Below are positions 26,059 to 34,614 of a DNA stretch of 64,000 nt, piece by piece. Within the stretch, counting starts at the first letter, position 1, and the number at the start of each line of letters is the position of its first letter. The position numbers were made by a program, and so were the translations under genes. This DNA is from Streptomyces sp. NBC_00259 (GTDB lineage Bacteria > Actinomycetota > Actinomycetes > Streptomycetales > Streptomycetaceae), in the NCBI RefSeq assembly GCF_036181745.1, contig NZ_CP108080.1, positions 7,939,501 to 8,003,500 of the forward strand, read 5' to 3'. The notes under the pieces were generated by a model. The model searched no databases. It was not told the origin of the DNA and saw only the letters and a list, made by a program, of their open reading frames with translations.

Positions 26059-27161
26059 GGACCCGCCGCCACCGCCCGGCCGTCGGCGCCGCCGGCATGC
26101 CCTTCGTCCGGGCGCCCGGGAACGGCGACGGGCGCCTGCTGAGGGGCTTCGCCGCGGGCGTCCGCCACGGCGTCGACGAGGATGTCGCCGAGGTCGCGCC
26201 GCGGCTGCCAGCCGGTGAGGGCCCGCAGTTTCGTGGTGTCCGGGACCCGGCGTTCCATGTCCTCGAACCCGGGTCCGTACGCATCGGTGTACGAGACACG
26301 GTGCACGGTCGACGTGCTGTTCGCACAGGCGATGATGCGTTCCGCGAGATCGAGGATGCTGATCTCCTCGTCGCTTCCGATGTTGAAGGTCTCTCCCTCG
26401 GCCTCGGGACGGTCGAGCAGCGACACGAGCGCCGCGACCACGTCGGTGACGTGGAGGAAACAGCGGCTCTGCCGGCCTGTTCCGTAGACCGTGAGCGGTT
26501 CTCCCAGAACCGCCTGCCTGGCGAATCGCGGAATCACCATGCCGTACGCCGGGCTCTGCCGAGGGCCCACGGTGTTGAAGAAGCGCACGACGGTGGCACG
26601 AAGCCCGTACTCGCGGCGGTACAGCTCGGCGAGGATCTCGTCGACGGCTTTCGCCGTGCTGTACGACCATCGCGGCACCGACGGACTTCCCAGAACGCGG
26701 TCGGACATCTCGGTCAACGGTCCGGAGGAGTTCTTGCCGTAGATTTCCGACGTACTGGCGAGGGTGACGTGCCGGCCATGGCGGTACGCCGCCTCGATGA
26801 CCGTTTCCGTTCCCTTGGTGTTGATCGTGAACGACCTCAGCGGCTGCTCGACGATGAGCTTCACCCCAACGGCCGCCGCCAGGTGCACGACGCGATCGCA
26901 TTCGCCCACCAGTTTGTCGACCAGCGGTTCATCCAGCACCGAGCCGTGCACGAATTGGAGATTTCCCCGCTCGCGTGCGCCGGCGAGGTTCTGCAGGCGT
27001 CCGGTGCTGAGATCGTCGAGTACGACGACCGGCCCGCCACGCGCCAGCAGCGCATCGACGAGATGGGAACCGATGAAACCGGCTCCTCCGGTAACCAGGT
27101 ACTTCGGATGGTCCGTCACGCCGTCACTCCGTGTCTGTGGGTGGGGCATTGCCGGGGTCAT
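26046..27161 (-). CDS. NAD-dependent epimerase/dehydratase (UDP-glucuronate decarboxylase-like)
   Basis: A 371-residue extended SDR. TGGAGFIGSHLVDALL near residue 22, SYSTAK (Tyr and Lys catalytic), RFFNTVGPRQSPAYGMVIPRF and FNIGSDEEISILDLA are close to UDP-glucuronate decarboxylase and UDP-hexose epimerase groups. With a 6-dehydrogenase divergently encoded next door, uronic acid or pentose formation is plausible. The last 45 residues are Pro/Gly-rich and unlike the family, and overlap the transferase start. ATG at 27161 and GTG at 27167 are both possible starts. Confidence 0.83.
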   Translation of the reverse strand: MTPAMPHPQTRSDGVTDHPKYLVTGGAGFIGSHLVDALLARGGPVVVLDDLSTGRLQNLAGARERGNLQFVHGSVLDEPLVDKLVGECDRVVHLAAAVGVKLIVEQPLRSFTINTKGTETVIEAAYRHGRHVTLASTSEIYGKNSSGPLTEMSDRVLGSPSVPRWSYSTAKAVDEILAELYRREYGLRATVVRFFNTVGPRQSPAYGMVIPRFARQAVLGEPLTVYGTGRQSRCFLHVTDVVAALVSLLDRPEAEGETFNIGSDEEISILDLAERIIACANSTSTVHRVSYTDAYGPGFEDMERRVPDTTKLRALTGWQPRRDLGDILVDAVADARGEAPQQAPVAVPGRPDEGHAGGADGRAVAAGPCPV

Positions 27162-27377
27162 GTGCACCGGCGACGCACGGCAACGATATCCGGGAACAAC
27201 ATAAATAGAGTGAATTGATAGATCAGTTAGTCCACTTGCCTCGCCGCTCGAAGGACGGGATGACTCTGTTTGCCTGAAGAGCCGTCACTCAGCAGGAGCA
27301 CCGGGCGCGAACCCTGGCATACATCACGCATATTCCACCGAAACATTCGGCTGGGCAGGCGAGAGGAGAGTGGGACC
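27162..27377. promoter_or_regulatory. AT-rich divergent promoter region
   Basis: About 215 bp between divergent epimerase and dehydrogenase genes. Bases 27185-27235 are among the most AT-rich of the whole window (for example AACATAAATAGAGTGAATTG), unusual at this GC content, and so a strong promoter or regulator site is likely. The downstream gene then has a leader of more than 100 bp ending in GAGAGGAGAG. Confidence 0.6.
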
Positions 27378-28646
27378 GTGTCGGTGTCAGCGCAGAAGGT
27401 GGTCGTCGTCGGCCAGGGGTACGTGGGGCTCCCACTCGCCGTTCGGGTGGTCGAGGCGGGGCACAGCGTCGTGGGTCTCGACGTGGACGAGATGCGGGTC
27501 AAGCGGCTGGCGGCCGGTGAGTCGTTCGCCGAGGACGTCTCGTCCCCCCGCCTCATGGCAGCCCTCAATTCGGGCCGTTACCTCCTCAGCACGGACTACG
27601 CGGATGCCGCCGGCTTCGACGTCTGCGTCATCACGGTGCCCACGCCTTTGAAGGACGGCGCGCCCGACCTGAGTTTCGTGGAGAGCGCCGCGCAGTCGGT
27701 GGCCCCGCATCTGAAGGCGAACGCCACGGTGATCCTCGAGTCCACCACGTACCCGTGCACGACCGAGCACGTCGTGTGCCCGATCCTGGAGGCTCACAGC
27801 GGACTGCGCGCCGGCAAGGACTTCTTCCTGGGCTACAGCCCGGAACGGATCGACCCGGGAAACCCGACGTGGCAGCTGGAGAACACCCCCAAGGTGGTCT
27901 CCGGAATCGACGACCTCTCCCTGCAGCACGTCGAGAAGTTCTACAGCGACGTCGTGGAACGGACCGTGCCGGTGAGTTCACCGCGCACGGCGGAGCTGAC
28001 CAAGCTCCTCGAGAACACCTTCCGCCATGTGAACATCGCGCTGGTCAACGAGCTCGCGATGTTCTGCAGGCCGCTGGGTATCGACATCTGGGAAGTGATC
28101 GACGCGGCGTCGACCAAGCCCTTCGGATACATGCGCTTCCTGCCCGGTCCCGGCGTGGGTGGTCACTGCCTGCCCATCGATCCGTCGTATCTCTCCTGGC
28201 AGGTCAAGCAGGCACTGCAGCACGACTTCCGCTTCGTGGCACTGGCCAACGACATCAACAGCCACATGCCCGACCATGTGGTTCTGCGCGTCGCCAGAGG
28301 ACTCAACACGCGCCGCAAGCCGGTCAACGGAAGCCGGATCATGGTCCTCGGTCTCGCCTACAAAAGGAACACCGGCGACATCCGGGAATCGCCTTCCGTG
28401 GCCGTCGCCCAGGGGCTGCAGAAACTCGGCGCGCACGTCGTCGCGGTGGAACCGTATGTCGACGCCTCACACCTGCCGCAGGACATTCTGTGCGTCCAGC
28501 TCACCGAGGAACAGGTCGCCGCGGCCGACGCGGTGGTCGTCGCCACCGATCACGACATCTTCGACTACGCGATGGTGGAGCGGGTCGCCGACTACGTATT
28601 CGACGCCTGCAACCGCTGCCGTTCGGAAGTGGCCGAACGTCTCTGA
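27378..28646 (+). CDS. UDP-sugar 6-dehydrogenase (WecC/WbpA-type)
   Basis: A 422-residue nucleotide-sugar dehydrogenase. GQGYVGLPLA at the N-terminus binds NAD; the catalytic Cys264 lies in PGPGVGGHCLPIDP; the C-terminal UDP-binding domain follows (LGLAYKRNTGDIRESPS). Sequence style fits UDP-N-acetylmannosamine or UDP-GlcNAc 6-dehydrogenase, which oxidises the 6-OH twice to a uronate. GTG at 27378 with GGAGAG upstream is preferred; the frame opens 108 bp earlier without a ribosome site. The asparagine synthase at 13734 could amidate such a uronate. Confidence 0.9.
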   Translation: MSVSAQKVVVVGQGYVGLPLAVRVVEAGHSVVGLDVDEMRVKRLAAGESFAEDVSSPRLMAALNSGRYLLSTDYADAAGFDVCVITVPTPLKDGAPDLSFVESAAQSVAPHLKANATVILESTTYPCTTEHVVCPILEAHSGLRAGKDFFLGYSPERIDPGNPTWQLENTPKVVSGIDDLSLQHVEKFYSDVVERTVPVSSPRTAELTKLLENTFRHVNIALVNELAMFCRPLGIDIWEVIDAASTKPFGYMRFLPGPGVGGHCLPIDPSYLSWQVKQALQHDFRFVALANDINSHMPDHVVLRVARGLNTRRKPVNGSRIMVLGLAYKRNTGDIRESPSVAVAQGLQKLGAHVVAVEPYVDASHLPQDILCVQLTEEQVAAADAVVVATDHDIFDYAMVERVADYVFDACNRCRSEVAERL

Positions 28647-28679
28647 GGCGGCGCACTCGCACTCCGCTGAGGGTACCGA

Positions 28680-30248
28680 ATGGTCGAACCCGCATGCCGT
28701 GTGCCCGAGATTCCCACTGCGAACCCTACGGTGAATGTCCATTTACCGCTCCGATCGGGGAAGACCTTGGATTTGCGCGAATACCTACGAGTCCTTTCCC
28801 GCCGATGGCGCGTCATCGCCCTGGTGACCTTGTTGGGGACGGGGGCCGGTGTCCTCGCCACCACCCTCGCCACACCCGAGTACCGGGCGACGACCACACT
28901 CTTCGCCTCCCTCCAGGGCGGCGACGACACGTCCCAGCTCAACCAGGGGAACTCGTTCACCCAGGCACGAGTTCAGTCCTACGCCGACATCGTGTCGAGC
29001 CCAGAGGTGACCACACCGGTCGTCAAATCCCTCAAGCTGGGCATGACCCCGGCCGAACTGGCCTCCCGGGTGTCGGCGGAGGCGCCGCTCAACACGGTGT
29101 TGGTCCGGCTGACCGTCACCGACACCCGCGCGGCGCGGGCCGCCAAGGTCAGCAACGCCCTCGCGGACCGCTTCGCGCAGGTGATCAGGGAGCTGGAGAG
29201 CCCTGACGGGGACACGGACGAGTCTCCGGTCCGGCTCACCGTCATCCAGCCCGCGGCCGTGCCGGTCGCCCCCTCGTCACCGAACCCCACCCTCAACGTC
29301 GCACTCGGCCTGGCCGTGGGCCTGGTCCTCGGACTGGGGCTGGGCGTCGCGCTGGAGACGGTGGACACATCGATGCGGGACTCCAAGGCCCTGTCCGAAT
29401 GCCTGGCGGCCGCTTCCGGGCCGCCGGTGCTGTCGAGCATCGTGCACGACCCGCGCGCCTCCCGGCGCCCGGTCTCCCTGCGCGACGACACGTACAGCAC
29501 GCGTGCGGAGGGCTTCCGGAAGTTGCGGGTCAATCTCCAGTTCGCCGAGATGGGCAAACGGCCGAAGGTCATCGCGGTCACGAGCCCGCTGCCGCGTGAG
29601 GGCAAGAGCAGCGTCTCGGTCAATCTGGCCGCCACGCTGGCCGAGGAAGGGGCCAAGGTATGCCTGATCGACTGTGACCTGCGCCGTCCGTCCGTCGCCT
29701 CGGCTCTCGGACTGGTCAGGGACGCCGGGCTGACCACGGCGCTGGTGGGCAAGGCCGGGGTGCGTGACGTCCTGCAGTCGGCAGGGTCGTTCTCCGTGCT
29801 CACCAGCGGGATGATTCCTCCCAATCCGACGCAGATCCTTGGAAGCAGCCAGTTCGGGGCCGTGCTGCAGGACCTCGCGGAGGAGTTCGACCATGTGGTC
29901 GTGGACACCGCTCCGGTCCTTCCGTTCGCCGACACCCCGGCGATGGCGCACGCCGTCGACGGCTATCTGCTCGTCGCACGTGCCGGACGGACCAGCAGGA
30001 GCCAGATCCTCGACGCCCTGCGCATCCTCGACCGCGTCAACGTACCTGTGCTGGGAGCCGTTCTGAACGGCGCTCCCGCACGAGGTGACGGAGAGGCACA
30101 CGGCTACGCGTACCGGTACCACCCGAAGCCGGACATGGCGGACCGGCTCACGGCGCTCGTGCCCACGCGTCTGGCAGCGGTGGTTCCCCGCCGAGGATCC
30201 TCCGCCAACGGACGCACGGCGCCGGTGCCGGTCAAGACGCGGCCGTAG
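28680..30248 (+). CDS. Wzc/CpsCD-like polysaccharide co-polymerase with tyrosine autokinase domain
   Basis: A 522-residue fusion. Residues 30-230 form a Wzz domain with two membrane helices (about 44-63 and 212-232). The cytoplasmic BY-kinase has Walker A PREGKSS (Gly308-Lys309-Ser310), Walker A' LIDCDLRRPS and Walker B VVVDTAP. A Tyr cluster (Tyr476, Tyr478, Tyr480 in GYAYRYH) near the C-terminus is the expected autophosphorylation site. It controls chain length and export. ATG at 28680 has GAGGG upstream. The LMW phosphatase at 12975 is the probable counter-enzyme. A strong terminator follows. Confidence 0.92.
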   Translation: MVEPACRVPEIPTANPTVNVHLPLRSGKTLDLREYLRVLSRRWRVIALVTLLGTGAGVLATTLATPEYRATTTLFASLQGGDDTSQLNQGNSFTQARVQSYADIVSSPEVTTPVVKSLKLGMTPAELASRVSAEAPLNTVLVRLTVTDTRAARAAKVSNALADRFAQVIRELESPDGDTDESPVRLTVIQPAAVPVAPSSPNPTLNVALGLAVGLVLGLGLGVALETVDTSMRDSKALSECLAAASGPPVLSSIVHDPRASRRPVSLRDDTYSTRAEGFRKLRVNLQFAEMGKRPKVIAVTSPLPREGKSSVSVNLAATLAEEGAKVCLIDCDLRRPSVASALGLVRDAGLTTALVGKAGVRDVLQSAGSFSVLTSGMIPPNPTQILGSSQFGAVLQDLAEEFDHVVVDTAPVLPFADTPAMAHAVDGYLLVARAGRTSRSQILDALRILDRVNVPVLGAVLNGAPARGDGEAHGYAYRYHPKPDMADRLTALVPTRLAAVVPRRGSSANGRTAPVPVKTRP

Positions 30249-30290
30249 CACCGAAGGCCGCCGTCGCCGGCGGTGCGGACTGCTTCCCTC

Positions 30291-30328
30291 GGTCCGGCCG
30301 CGCCCCCTGTGAGGGGCGCGGCCGGACC
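30291..30328 (+). terminator. strong intrinsic terminator ending the exopolysaccharide operon
   Basis: A perfect 16-bp stem, GGTCCGGCCGCGCCCC and its complement, with a 6-nt loop (CTGTGA), 42 bp after the BY-kinase stop. TTTCCGTTTCC follows the stem, so this is one of the few near-canonical terminators here. Confidence 0.92.
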
Positions 30329-30444
30329 TTTCCGTTTCCGACGGAGCCGGCCGCTCGGGCCAGGACGCCCGGACGGGCGACCACCGGCGAGCCGTGCCGT
30401 CGTACGGGCCCGGTACGGCCGGGCCTCTGTGCCAGGGTGGCGCC

Positions 30445-31269
30445 ATGCGGCTTGCGTTCGTGATCCCTGTGGCGGCCGTCGTCCTGGTCGGAGGGATGCT
30501 GGTCCCGTCGTGCGATGCGGGCGGCGGATCCACCGACCACGGGCAGGGCGTGCCCGGGCAGGCGGCGGAGCAGGTCGAGCAGTTGAGGGTGGACGTCATC
30601 GAGACCCTGCCCCACGACCCGTCGGCGTTCACCCAGGGCCTGGAGATGGCGGGCGGCATGCTCTACGAGAGCACGGGCGTGTCCGGCCGCTCGACGATCC
30701 GGGCGGGGACACCCGGGGCCTCGCCGGTGCTTCGCGCGGAGCTTCCCGCGCCGCTGTTCGGCGAGGGAATCACCGTCGTGGGGCCGACTCTGTGGCAGCT
30801 CACCTGGCAGAACGGTGTCGCCATCGAGCGTGACGCCGAAACACTGGCCGAACTGCGCCGCGTCCCCTACCGCGAGGAAGGCTGGGGCGTGTGTCACCAG
30901 CGGCGCCGCGGCCGCCTGGTGACGACCGACGGCACCTCCCGGCTCGTCTTCCGGGATCCCCGGACTCTCGAGAAGACGGGGGAGACCGCCGTCACCGTCC
31001 GCGGACAGCGCGTGGGGCGGCTCAACGAACTCGAATGCGTCGACGACGTCGTCTACGCCAACGTCTGGCCCACCGACCGGATCGTACGCATCGACGCCGA
31101 CTCCGGTGAGGTGACCGGGGACATCACCGTCCCGGCCCTGCTCACCGCGACCGAGAGACGGCGCGCGGACGTCCTCAACGGCATCGCGGCGATCCCGGGA
31201 ACGGATCAGTTCCTGCTGACGGGCAAGTGGTGGCCCAAGATGTTCCGGGTGGCTTTCGTGCCCCGCTAG
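30445..31269 (+). CDS. glutaminyl-peptide cyclotransferase (plant-type, exported)
   Basis: A 274-residue protein matching the bacterial/plant glutamine cyclotransferase family, a five-bladed beta-propeller that converts N-terminal Gln to pyroglutamate. Evidence is PHDPSAFTQGLEM with YESTG (first blade), NELECVDDVVYANVWPTDRI and LNGIAAIPGTDQFLLTGKWWPKMFRV. ATG at 30445 follows AGGGTGG; residues 1-27 are a signal peptide. VPSC just after it could be a weak lipobox, so it may be a lipoprotein. It stands alone after the operon terminator. Confidence 0.9.
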   Translation: MRLAFVIPVAAVVLVGGMLVPSCDAGGGSTDHGQGVPGQAAEQVEQLRVDVIETLPHDPSAFTQGLEMAGGMLYESTGVSGRSTIRAGTPGASPVLRAELPAPLFGEGITVVGPTLWQLTWQNGVAIERDAETLAELRRVPYREEGWGVCHQRRRGRLVTTDGTSRLVFRDPRTLEKTGETAVTVRGQRVGRLNELECVDDVVYANVWPTDRIVRIDADSGEVTGDITVPALLTATERRRADVLNGIAAIPGTDQFLLTGKWWPKMFRVAFVPR

Positions 31270-31653
31270 GCCTCTGAGAGTTCCCGTTCGAAGGAAGTGC
31301 CGACACGTACTCGGCAGCAGTCCTCGCGGTCGACGGACGGGCTCTGACGGTGGGGCAGGTTTCGCCTCCGCTGTGCCGTTCCCACTCCATAGCGGCCGGA
31401 ATGAGCGGTTCAGGTCCATGGTGATCAGGAGTGACTGTTTTCGGTCAGGATTTGACCCGTGACGCTGTGTAGGCGATCGGCCGGATGTCTCGCCCGGTCG
31501 TCGCCACGCGGCCGCGTCCTGTGCGGCCCCGCTGTGGCGGCATTCATCCGGGCGTACCCCTCGTACGGCGAAAGTTTTCCTGGGGAGGCGGCGAAGTGGC
31601 GCAGGAATCGTCCGAAAGTGTGTGCGGCGCTTTGACTGCTGATCGGCGGTTCA
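31270..31653. other. 384-bp intergenic region before the NRPS locus
   Basis: No gene is supported. The centre (31420-31465) is the least GC-rich part and has TTGACC at 31452-31457, a possible -35 without a convincing -10. It must contain the promoter for the exporter gene and perhaps for the whole NRPS operon. No terminator hairpin was evident after the cyclotransferase gene. Confidence 0.4.
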
Positions 31654-32985
31654 GTGACTGTCGTTCACATGTCCGTCACATTCCGGGACGCCCCCGGCGG
31701 CCCGCTGCGCACGCGTGACTTCCGGATGCTGCTCGCAGGAGCTGCCGCCGGACAACTCGGCGCCCACGTCACGCTGGTGGCCCTGCCCCTCGTGGCCGTC
31801 CTCGTACTCGACGCGTCCGCCTTCCAGGTCGGACTGCTGACGGCCGCGGAGACCGCCGCCTTCCTCCTCATCGGGCTGCCCGCCGGGGCACTGACCGACC
31901 GGATGCGCAAGCGCCCCCTGATGATCGGGGCCGACGTCGTGCGCGCGGCGGTCATGGCGAGCATCCCCGTCGCCGCGCTCGCCGGCGTCCTGACCATGGC
32001 TCAGCTCTACGCCGTGGCACTGATCAGCGGTGTGGCGACCGTGTTCTTCGACGTGGCCCACCAGAGCTACCTGCCGCAGATCCTGCCCCGGGAACAGCTC
32101 GTCGCCGGGAACGGTGCGCTGGAGACGGTCCGTTCCACCGCGCAGGTGACCGGCCCCGGGATCGGCGGTGGGCTCGTCCAACTGGCCGGAGCGCACCTCG
32201 CCGTCATCGCCGACGCCATCGGCTACGCCCTGTCCGCGCTCTTCATCCTCGGCATCGAGCGACCCGAGGAACGCCCCGCGCCCTCCAACAGCGGTTCCCT
32301 GCGCAAGGACATCGCCGAGGGCGTCCGGTTCGTCATCGGCCACCCGCTGCTCCGCGTCATCGCGCTCACGACCGGCCTCGCCAATCTCTGCACGGCCGTC
32401 CTCATGGCCACCCAGACGGTCCACCTCGTGCGCGTCGTCGGGCTGCAGCCGGGCGGGCTCGGACTCGTCCTGTCCGCATCGGCCGTCGGCGGGCTCCTCG
32501 GCGCGCTCTGCGCCGGGCGGCTCGCCGCACGGGTCGGGCAGGCGCGGCTCATCTGGCTGTCGGCCCTGGCGACCGGTCCGTTCGCCGTGCTGTGGCCCCT
32601 CGCCGGCCATGGCGTGGGCGGCGCGGTCCTCTTCGCCGCCGGATCCGGTGCCGTCTCCTTCGGCGCCGTCGTCTACAACGTCGCCCAGGTCAGCTTCCGC
32701 CAGGCGCTGTGCCCGCCCCGTCTGCTCGGCCGGATGAACGCCACCCTGCGCTTCCTCATGTGGGGCACCCTGCCGCTCGGCGCACTCCTCGGCGGCGCCC
32801 TCGCCGAATCGTTCGGCCCTCGCACGGCACTGGCCTGGTGCGCCGCGGGATTCCTCGCCGTACCGCTGCCGCTGCTGCTGTCCCCGCTGCGCCGGATGCG
32901 TGACCTGCCGGTGCCCGAACACCCTCAGGAGGAATCGGCGCAGGGAGCCGGCGACGAGCCCGTGCCGTCGGCGTCGGCGAGCTGA
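31654..32985 (+). CDS. MFS exporter (EntS-like) of the NRPS locus
   Basis: A 443-residue MFS_3-type transporter with 12 predicted helices and a loop motif PAGALTDRMRKRP after helix 2. Relatives export peptides and siderophores. It precedes and is co-directional with five NRPS genes, hence probable product export or self-resistance. Start may be GTG at 31654 or ATG at 31669; only the first has a weak GGCGG site. The C-terminal tail is hydrophilic and variable. Confidence 0.87.
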   Translation: MTVVHMSVTFRDAPGGPLRTRDFRMLLAGAAAGQLGAHVTLVALPLVAVLVLDASAFQVGLLTAAETAAFLLIGLPAGALTDRMRKRPLMIGADVVRAAVMASIPVAALAGVLTMAQLYAVALISGVATVFFDVAHQSYLPQILPREQLVAGNGALETVRSTAQVTGPGIGGGLVQLAGAHLAVIADAIGYALSALFILGIERPEERPAPSNSGSLRKDIAEGVRFVIGHPLLRVIALTTGLANLCTAVLMATQTVHLVRVVGLQPGGLGLVLSASAVGGLLGALCAGRLAARVGQARLIWLSALATGPFAVLWPLAGHGVGGAVLFAAGSGAVSFGAVVYNVAQVSFRQALCPPRLLGRMNATLRFLMWGTLPLGALLGGALAESFGPRTALAWCAAGFLAVPLPLLLSPLRRMRDLPVPEHPQEESAQGAGDEPVPSASAS

Positions 32986-33087
32986 ACCGGCCCTGCCACA
33001 GGCCCTGTTCGCGCCCCCCGCGCGCGCATGACCGCCCGCCCGACACCTTTTCCCGACTCCCGCCCGGCCCATCACCGAGAGGAACAC

Positions 33088-34401
33088 GTGCTCAGCATCA
33101 CGAGCCAGTACCTGGCCCGCTACCGGCAGCTCACCGCCGGCGAGCGGACCCACGCCCTGCTGCCCGTCACCGGAGCACAGCGACGCTTCGTGCTGGTGCG
33201 TTCCCTCGACCCGTCAGGACGCCCCGACGTGGTGCCGATGTTCTTCGCCTTCCCGCACGGCACGGTCGACGCCGAACGCCTCGGGGCAGCAGCCCGCCGG
33301 CTCGCCGCACGGCACCCGGCCCTGCGCTCCCGGCCGGCGGTGCTGCGCGGAACACCCGTGCTGTGCGTCGACGGCCCGGACGTACCCGTGACGTCGCTCG
33401 ACCTCGCGCCGGGCGAGAACGCCGACGACGCGCTGCGCCGCGCCCTGGACGCGTGGGACCCGCACGGCTCGCCGCTACGGATCTTCCTCGTACGCGAGGT
33501 ACGGGACGGACGCGACGCCGCGCACACCGCTGAGGAAGTGCTCGCGATCGTCCTGGACCACGCGGCGTGTGACGGTCAATCACTTGCGCGCATCGTCGAG
33601 GATCTCGGTGCCGCCTACGCCGCGGGCACCACCGCGGAGCCGCCCTCGCCCGCGGAGACGGAGGCCGAACTCGCCGCGTACACGGAAGCCGTCCTCCTGC
33701 AGCTCGCCGCCGAGGAACGGGCGGACTCGCCCGCCGCGGCGGTCTACTGGGCCGACCGGCTCCGCGCCGTACGGGAACGGGCCCCGCAGCCGAGGCCGGG
33801 ACGCGTCCCCGACGGATCACTCCCGAGCGGCTCGGCCGACGTCAGGCTGCCCGCCCACGACCACTCGGTGCCCTTCCCCGCGTTGCTCGACGCCTGCCGC
33901 TCCGCCGCACGTGCCCTCTACGGGCCCGGGAACGTCGTACCGATCGGATACCCCTGGGGCGGCCGCCCTCAGGGCGCCGCACCGGTCGTCGGCTGCTTCC
34001 TCAACACGGTCGTCTTCCCGGCCGCAACCGGCCACGGGCCCGACCCGGAGGTGACGGCAGACGCCTGGTGGGACGACCTGGACCGGGCCGACATGCCCTT
34101 CGACGCGGTCGTGAGCGCCGCCCGGTCCGCCGGCTCGGGCTGGACCGGTCGCCTCGACGGACTGCTGACCGTCGACGACGCCCGCCGGCGCCCACCCCTG
34201 CGGCTGGCCGGTGTCGAGGGCCGGGAGATCCACATCGGCGGAAGGCCGGTACGCGGACCGTTCGCCGTGTCCGTCACACAAGGCGCCGAACTCCATCTGC
34301 GCATGGTGTGGGACCGCGCGGTCCTCGACGACGGCACGGCGGAGCAGGCGTTCGCCGACCTCACCCGTGCGCTGCGGACACCGGAGCCCACCGTGCCCTG
34401 A
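33088..34401 (+). CDS. free-standing NRPS condensation-domain protein
   Basis: A 437-residue condensation-domain (CoA-dependent acyltransferase fold) protein with no A or carrier domain. The active-site motif HHxxxDG is present as DHAACDG (Asp157-His158 to Asp162-Gly163), so the first His is Asp while the catalytic second His is kept. GTG at 33088 is preceded by GAGAGGA; a frame from 33028 has no such site. The C-terminal half retains VGCFLNTVVFP and DMPFDAVV landmarks. In this locus, which has more A than C domains, it could act in trans, for example to make the ureido or acyl cap. Confidence 0.82.
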   Translation: MLSITSQYLARYRQLTAGERTHALLPVTGAQRRFVLVRSLDPSGRPDVVPMFFAFPHGTVDAERLGAAARRLAARHPALRSRPAVLRGTPVLCVDGPDVPVTSLDLAPGENADDALRRALDAWDPHGSPLRIFLVREVRDGRDAAHTAEEVLAIVLDHAACDGQSLARIVEDLGAAYAAGTTAEPPSPAETEAELAAYTEAVLLQLAAEERADSPAAAVYWADRLRAVRERAPQPRPGRVPDGSLPSGSADVRLPAHDHSVPFPALLDACRSAARALYGPGNVVPIGYPWGGRPQGAAPVVGCFLNTVVFPAATGHGPDPEVTADAWWDDLDRADMPFDAVVSAARSAGSGWTGRLDGLLTVDDARRRPPLRLAGVEGREIHIGGRPVRGPFAVSVTQGAELHLRMVWDRAVLDDGTAEQAFADLTRALRTPEPTVP

Positions 34402-34614
34402 CGCCGGCCGGCCGCACCCCCGCCCGACCTGCGCCGGCCGGCCCCGCACCCGCCGGCCCCGTACCCGCCCGGCCCGGCCTGCACACCTCCGTCCGGCCTG
34501 AACGGGCAGGCCCCGACCCGCCGGGGAGCCCCCGGCGAACCGACCCACCACTCCGTACCCGAGCGGCGCCGCGCGACCCGCGGACCGCCCGAACCACCGA
34601 GCCCGGACACGACC
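34402..34614. other. 213-bp C-rich spacer between condensation protein and C-A-T synthetase
   Basis: Very C-rich, repetitive CCGGCC/CCCGCCC sequence without a ribosome site for another gene. Short near-repeats of GCACCCGCCGGCC and related strings make it low complexity. It may hold a processing or attenuation structure. No promoter seen. Confidence 0.4.

Noticed and set aside
25024..26901. 625-codon frame joining the sugar-phosphate transferase to an upstream region
   Set aside because: The extra N-terminal part is the wrong frame of the epimerase gene. The transferase starts at 26058.
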